Shown: piece by piece, positions 52,028-60,310 of the stretch
How positions within the stretch are numbered: the first letter of the stretch is position 1
Layout of the letters: each line of letters begins with the position of its first letter
Assembly: GCA_963715445.1 (NCBI GenBank)
Contig: OY970240.1
Location: 310,001 to 374,000 of the forward strand
Direction: 5' to 3'
Origin: JAAYBF01 sp963715445
GTDB lineage: Bacteria > Actinomycetota > Thermoleophilia > Solirubrobacterales > Thermoleophilaceae
Length of the DNA: 64,000 nucleotides
Notes under the pieces: model-generated
Seen by the model: only the letters and a program-made list of their open reading frames with translations
What the model was told of the DNA's origin: nothing
The model's database searches: none
Translations under genes and position numbers: made by a program

Positions 52028-53371
52028 CTAGGCGGCGGGGCTGGTCTCGGAGAGCGGGACCGGCTCGGCGCTGTCCACGATCAGGTCGACCGCCTTGCGC
52101 ATCGCGATGTCCTCGCGCAGCCCGTCGTCGGCGCCGCGCGCCCGCGCCTTCTTCAGCGATCGCTGCAGAGCCTTGTCACTCGGCGCCGGCTGGCCCGGCT
52201 GCTGCGACGCCTCACGCAGAGCGTCGAGCAGCTCCTCGTCGGTCACCTCGATGCCCTCGGCCTCGACGAGCGCCGCCAGCAGCGACTCCCTGCGCAGGGC
52301 GCGGAGGGCGTCCGGCTCGGACTCGACGACGAGGTCCTCCTCGGTCTTGCCCATGAACTCGAGGTACTGCGCCGGGTCGAGGCCCTGCGCCTTGATCCGG
52401 TGGGCGGTGGAGTGCCACATCTCGTGCGCCTTGGAGTGCACCAGCTCCTTGGGCACCTCGATCGTCGCGGCGTCGGCGGCCGCGTCGACCACCGCCTCGC
52501 GGTAGTCGCGCTCGACGCCGGCCTGCTTGGCCTCGCGGATGCGCCCCGCGATCTCCTCGCGCAGCTCGGCCAGCGAGTCGTAGCCGCCTGCCTCGATCGC
52601 GAAGTCGTCGTCGAGCTCGGGAAGCCGCTTCTCCTTGACCTCCTTGACCGAGACCTTGAAGGAGGACTCCTTACCGGCCAGGTGCTCGGCGTGGTAGTCC
52701 TCGGGAAACTTGGCCTTCACCTCGCGCTCGTCGCCGGCCTGGGCGCCCTCGAGCTGCTCCTCGAAGCCCTCGATCAGCCTCCCGGAGCCGAGCTCCAGGA
52801 GGAAGCCGCGCGCGTCGCCGCCCTCGAAGGGCTCCCCGTCGATCGATCCGACGAAGTCGATCACCACGAAGTCGCCCTGAGCCGCGGGCCGCTCGACGGT
52901 CTCCAGCGAGGCGAGCGACTCGCGCATGCGGTCGAGCTCGGACTGGACGTCCTCCTCGGCGGCGTCGGGCTCTCCCCTGCCGACCTTCAGCCCGCGCCAC
53001 TCGCCGAGCTTGGCGGCGGGGCGTATGCCCACCTCGAAGGTGAACGCAAGCGGCTCGCCCTTGTCCGGCAGGTCCGAGACGTCGAGCTTGGGATCCCCTA
53101 CCGGCGTGATGCCGGCCTCCTTGACAGCTCCCTCGTACCACTCCCCGAGGCCGTGCCGCAGCGCCTCCTCGAGGACCGCCTCGCGGCCGACCTGGCGCAG
53201 GACCACCTGGGGCGGGACCTTGCCCTTGCGGAAGCCGGGGACCTTCATCTCGCGCCCGATCTCGCCGGCGGCGACGCCGATCTCGTGCTCCACGGCGTCT
53301 GCGCCGACCTCCACCTCCACGCGTACGCGGGAGTTGCCGAGGTCTGTGGTCTTTGTCTTTAGCGCGCTCAT
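52028..53371 (-). CDS. tig: Trigger factor
   Basis: Trigger factor is the ribosome-bound chaperone with prolyl isomerase activity. The 447 residues have the ribosome-binding signature GFRKGKVP near 47, the FKBP domain (GDFVVIDFVGSIDGEPFEGG near 163) and the helical substrate cradle. The C-terminus is Lys/Arg-rich then acidic. ATG at 53371; TATCGT lies 14 bases upstream and overlaps the -10 of the small divergent gene. The tig-clpP-clpX order is conventional. Confidence 0.95.
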   Translation of the reverse strand: MSALKTKTTDLGNSRVRVEVEVGADAVEHEIGVAAGEIGREMKVPGFRKGKVPPQVVLRQVGREAVLEEALRHGLGEWYEGAVKEAGITPVGDPKLDVSDLPDKGEPLAFTFEVGIRPAAKLGEWRGLKVGRGEPDAAEEDVQSELDRMRESLASLETVERPAAQGDFVVIDFVGSIDGEPFEGGDARGFLLELGSGRLIEGFEEQLEGAQAGDEREVKAKFPEDYHAEHLAGKESSFKVSVKEVKEKRLPELDDDFAIEAGGYDSLAELREEIAGRIREAKQAGVERDYREAVVDAAADAATIEVPKELVHSKAHEMWHSTAHRIKAQGLDPAQYLEFMGKTEEDLVVESEPDALRALRRESLLAALVEAEGIEVTDEELLDALREASQQPGQPAPSDKALQRSLKKARARGADDGLREDIAMRKAVDLIVDSAEPVPLSETSPAA

Positions 53372-53385
53372 CCGGAGGGCGGCGC

Positions 53386-53395
53386 ACGATAGCGT
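53386..53395. promoter_or_regulatory. Overlapping divergent -10 boxes of tig and the 57-residue gene
   Basis: ACGATAGCGT contains TAGCGT on plus (53390-53395, 8 bases before the GTG at 53404) and TATCGT on minus (53391-53386, 14 bases before the tig ATG). They overlap by two bases. Confidence 0.45.
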
Positions 53396-53403
53396 GACGC
53401 ACC

Positions 53404-53577
53404 GTGAGCGCCCCGCCTCCCCCGCTCCGCAGGCGGCCGCCCGAACGCCTCGCGGCCTGGGTCGTGACGGGGCCCCTCGGCCATTTCTGGAGTGTTCTCG
53501 CAGATGTCTCCTCCTTCTTCGCGCGATCCCTCTGGGCGCGGGCGCGGCGGGCCCTGCGGGACGGTCGGAGAAGCTGA
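53404..53577 (+). CDS. 57-residue basic amphipathic protein of unknown function
   Basis: GTG at 53404 to TGA at 53577. The protein has a Pro/Arg-rich start (MSAPPPPLRRRPPERLAAW) followed by one helix-forming hydrophobic/aromatic stretch (about 16-41, with three Trp residues in the whole protein) and an Arg-rich end. A TAGCGT box exactly 8 bases before the GTG matches the leaderless promoters of this genome, and codon third positions are G/C-rich; together these argue for a real gene although it is short. It is divergent from tig and points toward the peptidase-amidase gene's 3' end. No family is recognised; a membrane-associated or ribosome-associated role is possible. Confidence 0.55.
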   Translation: MSAPPPPLRRRPPERLAAWVVTGPLGHFWSVLADVSSFFARSLWARARRALRDGRRS

Positions 53578-53592
53578 GCGGCAGCCGCGGGC

Positions 53593-54900
53593 TCAGCGCA
53601 TGCTGTCCGGCGCGGGCATGCGCCGAAGCGCGCGGCGGTAGCGGACCATCGCCGGCCGGGCGAAATCGCCGTGGGTCTGGCTGCGCAGGCGCGCGACCCG
53701 CTCCCGATGGAAGGGGCTCGACAGGCTCTCGGCGTGCCCGATGACGTTGCGTGTCGCGATCCGGTGGCGGCCCTGCAGCATCCGGGTGAGCCGCAGCGAC
53801 GCGAGCCGCTGGCGGCGATTGCCGAGCACCCCGGCGTCGCTCGTGCCCACGTGCTCGATCCCGATCGCCGTCCAGTTGAGGCCCACCGTGTGCCTGCAGA
53901 TGATCGTCGTCGGCACCAGCTGATGGATCGAGCCGTCGCGGTCGATCAGGTAGTGGGCGCACACCCCCGGCAGCTCGCCTAGCTCCACGTCGGGCGTGTC
54001 GGCGGCGAAGGTGTTGAAGGCGGACGCGAAGCTGTTGGACGCCGTGTAGTGCTCGACGATCACCCGCGGCCGCCGCAGCCGGTGCCTCGAGAGGCCGTAG
54101 TGCCTCATGGAGTAGGCGCGGGTCTCGCGCCTGCGTCGCTCCCCGAAGGGGATCGGGTCGTCCACGACGCGCGGCGGCGCGACCGCGCGGGCGATCGCCA
54201 GCACGGCGCTCGCGTGCCGCCCCACGGCGTCGCCCTCGAGGCGGCCGGCGGGCAGCTCGACGACGAAAGCCGTGTCCCGCGGGAAGGCGTGGTTCTGCCA
54301 GCCGGTGGCGGTGCCAGGCAGCGGATCCAGGCGCCGGCGCGGAAGGCCCGTCCTGCGCGCGTAGAGCCGCTCGAGGAACGGGTCGCCCTCGGCCCGGGCG
54401 ATCAGCCTCATGTGCTGGTGGTACCAGAGCGTCACGCGCGGCTGAACCTGCTCCACCAGCTCGGCGAGCACGCGCGACTCGGGCTCCGAGAGCGGCTTCG
54501 GGCCGGAGTGGTAGGTGTCGAACGGCGAGCCGATCGGCTGCCAGCGGAGCGGGAAGTTGCGGTTCAGGTCGACCCCGCGGGAATTCTGGCGCGAGCCGGC
54601 CAGCGCTCCGTCGGGGTTGGCATCGTCCACCAGCAGCAGAGCGGTCCCGGCGGGTGGGCGGGCGCTTCGCAGGCGACGGGTCACAGCGCGCCCGGCCAGC
54701 TCCGTGCCGTGGATCTCCCCGACCACGAGCACGACCACTCGCGCGTCGCGGGCCCCGACGCGCCACGCCTCGATCGGGGCGCCCCGCGCGGATCGGCCTA
54801 CGACCTCCGCCTTCGCCGCTGCGGCTTGCGCCGACGCCCCGGCCGGACCGATCAGGGCCACCGCCGCGAGGACGGCGGCGGTGGCTGGCAGGAGGCGCAC
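53593..54900 (-). CDS. Exported M14 carboxypeptidase fused to an N-acetylmuramoyl-L-alanine amidase domain
   Basis: A 435-residue fusion. Signal peptide 1-25. Residues 35-245 are an M14 zinc carboxypeptidase like MpaA: ligands His64 and Glu67 (EIHGTE), DLNRNFP (111-117), His161 or His163 (WYHQH) and catalytic Glu215 (FVVELP). Residues 275-430 are an Amidase_2/PGRP fold: VEHYTA (His284), YLIDRDGSIHQLVP, ICRHTVG (His337), GIEHVG, IGHAES (His389) and HGD (Asp412). Both active sites look intact, so it should cut stem peptides and the amide bond to muramic acid. GTG at 54900 is chosen over 54909 because TAGCGT ends 7 bases before it. Confidence 0.88.
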   Translation of the reverse strand: MRLLPATAAVLAAVALIGPAGASAQAAAAKAEVVGRSARGAPIEAWRVGARDARVVVLVVGEIHGTELAGRAVTRRLRSARPPAGTALLLVDDANPDGALAGSRQNSRGVDLNRNFPLRWQPIGSPFDTYHSGPKPLSEPESRVLAELVEQVQPRVTLWYHQHMRLIARAEGDPFLERLYARRTGLPRRRLDPLPGTATGWQNHAFPRDTAFVVELPAGRLEGDAVGRHASAVLAIARAVAPPRVVDDPIPFGERRRRETRAYSMRHYGLSRHRLRRPRVIVEHYTASNSFASAFNTFAADTPDVELGELPGVCAHYLIDRDGSIHQLVPTTIICRHTVGLNWTAIGIEHVGTSDAGVLGNRRQRLASLRLTRMLQGRHRIATRNVIGHAESLSSPFHRERVARLRSQTHGDFARPAMVRYRRALRRMPAPDSMR

Positions 54901-54907
54901 TCGACTC

Positions 54908-54913
54908 ACGCTA
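54908..54913 (-). promoter_or_regulatory. -10 box of the peptidase-amidase gene
   Basis: TAGCGT ends 7 bases before the GTG at 54900. Confidence 0.45.
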
Positions 54914-54926
54914 TCCGCCGCGCCGA

Positions 54927-54932
54927 TAGCTT
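54927..54932 (+). promoter_or_regulatory. -10 box of rnd
   Basis: TAGCTT ends 7 bases before the GTG at 54940. It lies 14 bases from the divergent box. Confidence 0.4.
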
Positions 54933-54939
54933 TCCCGGC

Positions 54940-56100
54940 GTGAGCGAAGCGATCGCGGCCCAAGCCGCCGCCCATGGACGGGTGGCAATCGACACCGAGT
55001 TCGTGTCCGAGCGCCACTACCAGGCCCGGCTCTGCCTGATCCAGGTTGCGGTTCCGGCCCCCGACACGCCCACCGGTGTCTGGACCGAGGTGCTCGACCC
55101 GATCGACGAGGAGAAGTCCTTCGACCCCGAGCCGCTGGCCCGCGTGCTGGCGGATCCGGCGGTGAAGGTCGTGGTCCACGCGGGTCGCCAGGACGTGGCG
55201 ATCCTGCGCCGGACGTGGAGCACGTCCGTCACGAACCTGTTCGACACGCAGGTCGCCGCGGGGTTCCTCGGGATGGGCAACCAGGAAGGCTACGAGGCGC
55301 TCGTCCGGCGCGTCCTCGGAGAGAAGCTGCGCGGCGGCGAGGGATTCACCCGCTGGGACAAGAGGCCGCTGACCGAGCGGCAGCTCGCCTACGCTGCGGA
55401 CGACGCCCGCTGCCTGCTGGCCCTCGGCGAGGCGCTCGAACGCCAGCTCGACGAGCTCGGAAGGCTCGAATGGGCCCAGGAGGAGTGCCGGGTGGTCGAG
55501 GACTCCAGGGACGAGCGGACCCCCGAGCGCGCATACTCGAAGCTCCCCCGGCTGGGACGGCTCGACGGCGGCCAGCGCGCGGTCGCGCGCCGGCTCGTGG
55601 AGTGGCGCGACGAGGAGGCCCGCCGGATCGACCGGCCGCCCTCCCACCTGCTGACGGACCAGGTGCTCATGGAGCTTGCCCGGCGCAGGCCCACCGATGC
55701 GGCCGGCCTCGAGCAGATCCGCGGCCTATCGCAGCAGACCCTTCACAAGCGCGCCCAGGTGCTGATCGAGGCGATCGCGTCGGCCGGCGAGGACGAGCCG
55801 CCCCCGGCGACGCCCTCGGGCCCCCGGCGCGAGTCCTCCGACGCATCGATCGTCTCGCTCGCTCAGGCGCTCGTCCGCCACCGCTCCGCCGAGAGCGGAG
55901 TGGCCACCGAGCTGATCGCCACCCAGTCCGAGCTGGCGTCGCTGGTGGCGGCGGTGCGGCGGGACGAGGACGGGCACGGCATCCGGGCGCTGAGCGGCTG
56001 GCGCAGCGAACTGGTCGGAGACGAGCTGCGCGCGCTCATCACGGGTCGCCTCGCCATCTCCGTGTCGGCGGACGGCACCCTCCAGACGCGCGAGGCCTAG
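54940..56100 (+). CDS. rnd: Ribonuclease D
   Basis: A 3'-5' exoribonuclease for tRNA and stable RNA trimming. The 386 residues show the DEDD exonuclease motifs: Exo I AIDTEFV (Asp18, Glu20), Exo II VHAGRQDVAIL near 74, Exo III YAADDARCL near 150. An HRDC domain (about 205-285: RRLVEWRDEEARRIDRPPSH) follows, then a second HRDC-like tail. GTG at 54940 is chosen by its leaderless spacing and the conserved VAIDTEF shortly after. The stop shares CTAG with the convergent sulfatase. Confidence 0.92.
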   Translation: MSEAIAAQAAAHGRVAIDTEFVSERHYQARLCLIQVAVPAPDTPTGVWTEVLDPIDEEKSFDPEPLARVLADPAVKVVVHAGRQDVAILRRTWSTSVTNLFDTQVAAGFLGMGNQEGYEALVRRVLGEKLRGGEGFTRWDKRPLTERQLAYAADDARCLLALGEALERQLDELGRLEWAQEECRVVEDSRDERTPERAYSKLPRLGRLDGGQRAVARRLVEWRDEEARRIDRPPSHLLTDQVLMELARRRPTDAAGLEQIRGLSQQTLHKRAQVLIEAIASAGEDEPPPATPSGPRRESSDASIVSLAQALVRHRSAESGVATELIATQSELASLVAAVRRDEDGHGIRALSGWRSELVGDELRALITGRLAISVSADGTLQTREA

Positions 56101-57674
56101 CGGGCGGGCTTAGGCTCGAGCGGGTCCGGGATCGGCAGGCCCGCCTGGCGGCAGGTCCTCCCCCGGCAGGCGGCGAGGCGCCGGAGCTCGCGGGCCAACG
56201 CGAGACGCGTAGCGCGATAGCGGCCGTCGGCGTGGCGCGAATGCAGCTGGAAGCGGTCGTACAGGAGGTCGTAGAGCTCTCGCTCGCCGGTCGGATAGCT
56301 CACGTAGAGCCACCTGTCGGTGCGCACGGCGCGGTAGGTCCTGATGCGGCGCACGGAGATCGGCCCTCCGTCGAGCTCGGGCTCGGTGGAGGTGGCCCTC
56401 AACCCCCCGGTCTCATGCAGCAGCACGCGGTTCGTGCGGCGCCTGGGATCCCGCGCGAAATCCAGCAGGGATCGCCCGTCGAGGGGCGCTCCGCCAGACG
56501 CGTCGGCGCCCGTGATGTCGAGGATCGTCGGGGCGAGGTCGATGTTCGCGACCGGCTCGAGGCTCGCCGAGCGACCGCGGATCCCCGGCCCGCGCATCAG
56601 CAGCGGGACGCGTGAGGACGGGTCGTAGGCCAGCATCTTCCCGCTCGGAACGCCGTGCTCCCCCTGCATGAACCCGTTGTCCGAGGTGAAGATCAGGTAG
56701 GTCTTGTCGAGCACGCCCTGCGCGGTCAGCTCACGCACGATCGCCGCGACCGCCTCGTCCACGGCGAGCAGCGATTCACGGCGCGCGCGCAGGTTGGCGG
56801 TGATCTGGGAGACCGCCCCCGAGCCGAACGGCGGCGAGCGGCGCATGAACTGCGGCTTGTCCGAGCGGTCGCGCTCGTTGAACCCCGGAGGGCGCGGCAG
56901 CGGCAGCTCGGCGAAGCGGCCGCGGTGCCGCGGCGCGGCTCGCACCGTCACGCCCGTCCGGCCCCGGATGCCCGCCTCCTCGTGATGAGGGGCGAGGAAG
57001 GCCAAGGAGAGGAAGAAGGGCTGCGCCGCGTGGCTGCGGCGGCGGATCAGATCCAGGGCGAGCTCTCGGTAGACGTCCGTCTGGTAGAGCGCCGGGCTCT
57101 CATCGGTCGGGCCGCCGTAGGTGACGAGCCGACCGTTCTCGTTGAGCGTGTAGTTCCACATCCGGTAGGTGGCGGGATCGACGGCGCCGTGCCACTCGCT
57201 CCAGCCCTGCGGCACGATCGCGGGGCGATCGGTGCCGTAGCCGTTCATGAACTTCCCGATGTGGGCGGTGTGGTAGCCGGCACGCGCGAGCCATACCGGC
57301 AGCGCGTCGCGATCGTCGAAGCGCCCGTAGCCGCCGGTCGGCAGGTAGAGGCCCATCACGCCGTGGTTGTGGGCGTAGCGACCGGTGAAGAAGGTCGCGC
57401 GCGACGGGCAGCAGACCGGATAGGAGACGTACGAGTTCTCGAAGGTGACTCCCCGCCGGACGAACGCATGCCGGGTCGCGGGCATCGTGCGCAGGTCCTC
57501 GACGGTCTGGTCGTCGGTCATGATCACGATCACGTTCGGGCGCTCGGCGATCTGCTGGGCGGCAACCGGCACGGCCGCCTGAATGAGGATCGCCGAGGCC
57601 AGCGCCAGCACAGCGGCCAGCCCTGCCCGCAGGCGTGACGGTCGGGTTGCTTTGGGGGCCTGGGCTTGGCTCAC
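56097..57674 (-). CDS. Exported sulfatase (formylglycine-dependent)
   Basis: A 525-residue arylsulfatase-family enzyme. Signal peptide about 1-40. The metal-binding Asp54-Asp55 (MTDDQ) and the sulfatase motif C-x-P-S-R as CCPSR (Cys88 to become formylglycine) followed by TFFTGRYAHNHG are clear, with HIGKFMNGYG near 137 and SDNGFMQGEHG near 328 of the catalytic site. It resembles secreted sulfatases that desulfate glucosamine-type glycans; the substrate is unknown. An activating enzyme (FGE or anSME) is not in this window. Confidence 0.92.
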   Translation of the reverse strand: MSQAQAPKATRPSRLRAGLAAVLALASAILIQAAVPVAAQQIAERPNVIVIMTDDQTVEDLRTMPATRHAFVRRGVTFENSYVSYPVCCPSRATFFTGRYAHNHGVMGLYLPTGGYGRFDDRDALPVWLARAGYHTAHIGKFMNGYGTDRPAIVPQGWSEWHGAVDPATYRMWNYTLNENGRLVTYGGPTDESPALYQTDVYRELALDLIRRRSHAAQPFFLSLAFLAPHHEEAGIRGRTGVTVRAAPRHRGRFAELPLPRPPGFNERDRSDKPQFMRRSPPFGSGAVSQITANLRARRESLLAVDEAVAAIVRELTAQGVLDKTYLIFTSDNGFMQGEHGVPSGKMLAYDPSSRVPLLMRGPGIRGRSASLEPVANIDLAPTILDITGADASGGAPLDGRSLLDFARDPRRRTNRVLLHETGGLRATSTEPELDGGPISVRRIRTYRAVRTDRWLYVSYPTGERELYDLLYDRFQLHSRHADGRYRATRLALARELRRLAACRGRTCRQAGLPIPDPLEPKPAR

Positions 57675-57783
57675 GTTGGATCAGGGCGCACGGGCACCGC
57701 GCCCCCACCAGACACCCCGGTGACGGCGAAGTTGCGCGGCGCGGGCCGGCGCTCACATCACCGTAGCGAGCCGCGGACGCTCG

Positions 57784-59025
57784 TCACACCACCCCGCCGG
57801 CGCCCGAGGCGGTCTCCGCCTCGGTGCGGCCCCCGCCCGACTGCCGCTCCCCGTAGAGGCATCCGATCAGCATCTCGGTCACCGTGGGGTCGAACTGGCC
57901 GCCGGCTCCCTCAGCCAGCTCGCGGACCGCCTCCGCGTGCGTCATCGCCTTGCGGTAGGGCCGGTCCGAGGTCATCGCGTGGTAGGCGTCGCACGCGAGG
58001 ATGATGCGAGCGCCGATCGGGATCTGGTCGCCCGAGAGCCCGTCGGGGTAGCCGCCGCCGTCGAAGCGCTCGTGCTCGTGGCGCACGATGTGCGCGATCG
58101 GCCCCATGCCGGGAATCGCCCGCAGGATGCGCTCGCCGACCATCGGGTGCTCGCGCATCACCTCCCACTCCTCGCCGTCGAGCGGGCCGGGCTTGTTCAG
58201 CACGTCGTCGGGAGTGGCCACCTTTCCGATGTCGTGCAGCAGCGCGGCGGCCTTCACGTAGCTGATCTCGCGGGCGCCCAGCGCGAGCCCCAGCGCGACC
58301 TTCTCCACGAGCTTGACGACCGACTCGGAGTGCTCGCCCGTGTAGCGATCGCGCTCGAGCAGCGCCTCCCCCAGCGCGACCACGACGTCCTCCTGCACAT
58401 CGGAGGCTTCGAGCTCCCCCGCTTCGGTTGGGGGGTCTGTCACGACGGCGCGGCCTCCCCCCTGCGAGCGCGCGCTCTCGACGCGCTGCGCGGCTGCGGC
58501 GAGCAGATCCTCAGGGGTCAGCGGCCGCTCCCATTGAGCGAGCCCGACGGAGACCGAGAGCAGGTCCACGTCCTCGACCTTGGCCGCCTCGAGCTCACGG
58601 AGGATGCGCTCGAAGGCCTGCAGGGCCTCGGGGGCAGACGTCTCCGGCATCATCACCACGAACTCGTCGGCGCCGGAGCGGCTCACCAGGTCGCTCGGGC
58701 GGGTGACCTCGTCGATCGTCTTGCCGATCGCGATCAGCACCTTGTCGCCGATCGTGCGTCCGTGATGGGCGTTGATCGCGCGGAACCCGTCCACGTCGAA
58801 CACCGCGACGGTCAGCGCTGCGCCGTGGCGTCGGGAGCGCTCGATCTCCACCCCAAGGCTGCGGATGACCGTGCCGAGCAGGGGAAGTCCAGTCAAGGGG
58901 TCGCGCGTGCGAGAGTCCCGCAGATCCTGCTCCAGCGCGGCCACGCGCTGCCGTGCCTGCGCCAGCTCGCGCTGCAGCTCCTCGATCTCCTGCTTGCGCC
59001 CGCCCATCCTCACCAGTTTCGGCAT
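57784..59025 (-). CDS. GGDEF and HD-GYP domain protein (cyclic-di-GMP signalling)
   Basis: A 413-residue soluble protein. An N-terminal coiled coil (about 8-38) leads to a GGDEF domain whose active motif reads GADEF (118-122) with an intact I-site RPSD (109-112), so synthesis may be weak or regulated. The C-terminal HD-GYP domain (about 215-390) has AALLHDIGKVATPDDVLNKP, EVMREHP and HEHERFDGGGYPDGL, the phosphodiesterase core. ATG at 59025 has GAGG eight bases before it; a GTG at 59064 is possible. It has no sensor domain beyond the coiled coil. Confidence 0.9.
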   Translation of the reverse strand: MPKLVRMGGRKQEIEELQRELAQARQRVAALEQDLRDSRTRDPLTGLPLLGTVIRSLGVEIERSRRHGAALTVAVFDVDGFRAINAHHGRTIGDKVLIAIGKTIDEVTRPSDLVSRSGADEFVVMMPETSAPEALQAFERILRELEAAKVEDVDLLSVSVGLAQWERPLTPEDLLAAAAQRVESARSQGGGRAVVTDPPTEAGELEASDVQEDVVVALGEALLERDRYTGEHSESVVKLVEKVALGLALGAREISYVKAAALLHDIGKVATPDDVLNKPGPLDGEEWEVMREHPMVGERILRAIPGMGPIAHIVRHEHERFDGGGYPDGLSGDQIPIGARIILACDAYHAMTSDRPYRKAMTHAEAVRELAEGAGGQFDPTVTEMLIGCLYGERQSGGGRTEAETASGAGGVV

Positions 59026-59115
59026 GTCGAGGCCCTCACCGCAGCGCCGGGAGAGTCCCTGCACCGGGCGCAGGCGACCTTGTGCTCACGAGGCGAGGTC
59101 CTCACCTCGCGCCGG

Positions 59116-59844
59116 TCAGGGCGCCAGGCTCCTTCCGCCGCAGGTGAGGATGAGCTGACCGGTGATGTAGCGCGAGCCGGGAGAGGCGAGGAAGGCCACC
59201 AGCTCCGCGACGTCCTCCGGCGTCCCGATCCGGCCGGCCGGGGTCCGCGCCACCAGCTTCGAGAGCACGTGCTCGGGCATGCCGTCGGTCATCGGCGTCG
59301 CGATCAGCCCCGGCGCGATCGCATTGGCGCGCACCCGTGGCGCGAGCCGCTGCGCCAGGGCGCGTGTGAACCCGACGAGGCCGGACTTGGATGCCGCGTA
59401 GTTGGCCTGGCCGAAGTTCCCGAGCGCGGCGCGTGAGCTCATGTTGATGACGCTCGCCCCGTCCCCCAGATCGCCCTCCAGCTCGGCCGTGAGGCGCATC
59501 GGCGCCAGGAGGTTGACCGCTATGACCGCCATGAACTGCTCCTCGGTCATGTTCTCGATGCGCGCGTCCCGGTTGATCCCGGCGTTGTTCACGAGCACCT
59601 CGAGCGGGCCGTTCGAGTCCCTCACCTGGCCTCCGATCGCCGCGAGGCCGTCATCCGTGGTGATGTCGGCCACGCACGCGCGTGCCTCGGCGCCGTCGGC
59701 GGCGAGGCCCGCGGCGGTCTGCTCCACGGCCGGGTCGAGGTCCACCAGCAGGAGCCTGTGCCCGGCGTCGGCGAGCCGGCGCGCGATCGCGCTGCCGAGC
59801 CCGCCCGCCCCGCCCGTGACGAGAGCCGTACCGGAGGCGCTCAC
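59116..59844 (-). CDS. Short-chain dehydrogenase/reductase, FabG-like
   Basis: A 242-residue classical SDR with NAD(P)-binding TGGAGGLG (10-17), NNAG near 86, catalytic Ser136/137, Tyr149 and Lys153 (YAASK) and the FabG-like C-terminal APGLIATPMTD and GQLILTCGG. It probably reduces 3-oxoacyl thioesters. The GTG start overlaps the stop of the upstream 127-residue gene (GTGA, 59841-59844), so the two are translated together. Confidence 0.9.
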   Translation of the reverse strand: MSASGTALVTGGAGGLGSAIARRLADAGHRLLLVDLDPAVEQTAAGLAADGAEARACVADITTDDGLAAIGGQVRDSNGPLEVLVNNAGINRDARIENMTEEQFMAVIAVNLLAPMRLTAELEGDLGDGASVINMSSRAALGNFGQANYAASKSGLVGFTRALAQRLAPRVRANAIAPGLIATPMTDGMPEHVLSKLVARTPAGRIGTPEDVAELVAFLASPGSRYITGQLILTCGGRSLAP

Positions 59845-60224
59845 GGCCAGATCGCTCCCAGGTGGTCAGTGGTGGCCCGCACCAGCTGCCCGGACAGCCC
59901 GCTCTGGGCGAGCCAGGCGATCGTCTCGTCCACCGACGCGCCGTCCTCGCCGTGGCTGACGACGTTCACCCGCCAGCCGCGCCCCGCGCCCTCCGTCGCG
60001 AGCGCGCGAGCCATGCCGAGGAGCCCTGTCGCCAGAGCGGCACCCTCGAGGCTGTTCTGGCCGAGCAGATCGCTGTCGCGCACCAGGACGACGATCGGGC
60101 GTCCCGCGGCGACCGCGTCGCGCATCGCCACGAAGCCCTGCCGCAGCGCCTCGGCCATCGCCACGGCGTCCGCCACCACCGCCTGCTCGACGACCAGCGG
60201 CTCGGGCGCCGGCTCCGCGCTCAC
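59841..60224 (-). CDS. Degenerate SDR-like partner protein
   Basis: A 127-residue protein that looks like the second half of an SDR: LLGMARALATEGAGRGWRVNVV (about 70-91) matches the SDR helix-strand after the catalytic Tyr-Lys, but no TGxxxGxG or YxxxK is present. In mycobacterial FabG4, an N-terminal inactive SDR-like domain precedes a FabG domain in one chain; here the equivalent pieces may be separate, coupled genes. GTG start with AAGGA six bases upstream. An alternative is a decayed SDR duplicate. Confidence 0.75.
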   Translation of the reverse strand: MSAEPAPEPLVVEQAVVADAVAMAEALRQGFVAMRDAVAAGRPIVVLVRDSDLLGQNSLEGAALATGLLGMARALATEGAGRGWRVNVVSHGEDGASVDETIAWLAQSGLSGQLVRATTDHLGAIWP

Positions 60225-60310
60225 GCGAGATCCTTGAGACGGCAGCGCACGAGCGTGATGGCCTTCATGCTGCCGTGGAAGATACTGAGTGCCCCCGCGG
60301 CTCTACGAGG

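Noticed and set aside
54900..54909. Peptidase-amidase start at GTG 54909
   Set aside because: Possible, but the -10 box would then overlap the start codon; GTG 54900 has correct leaderless spacing.
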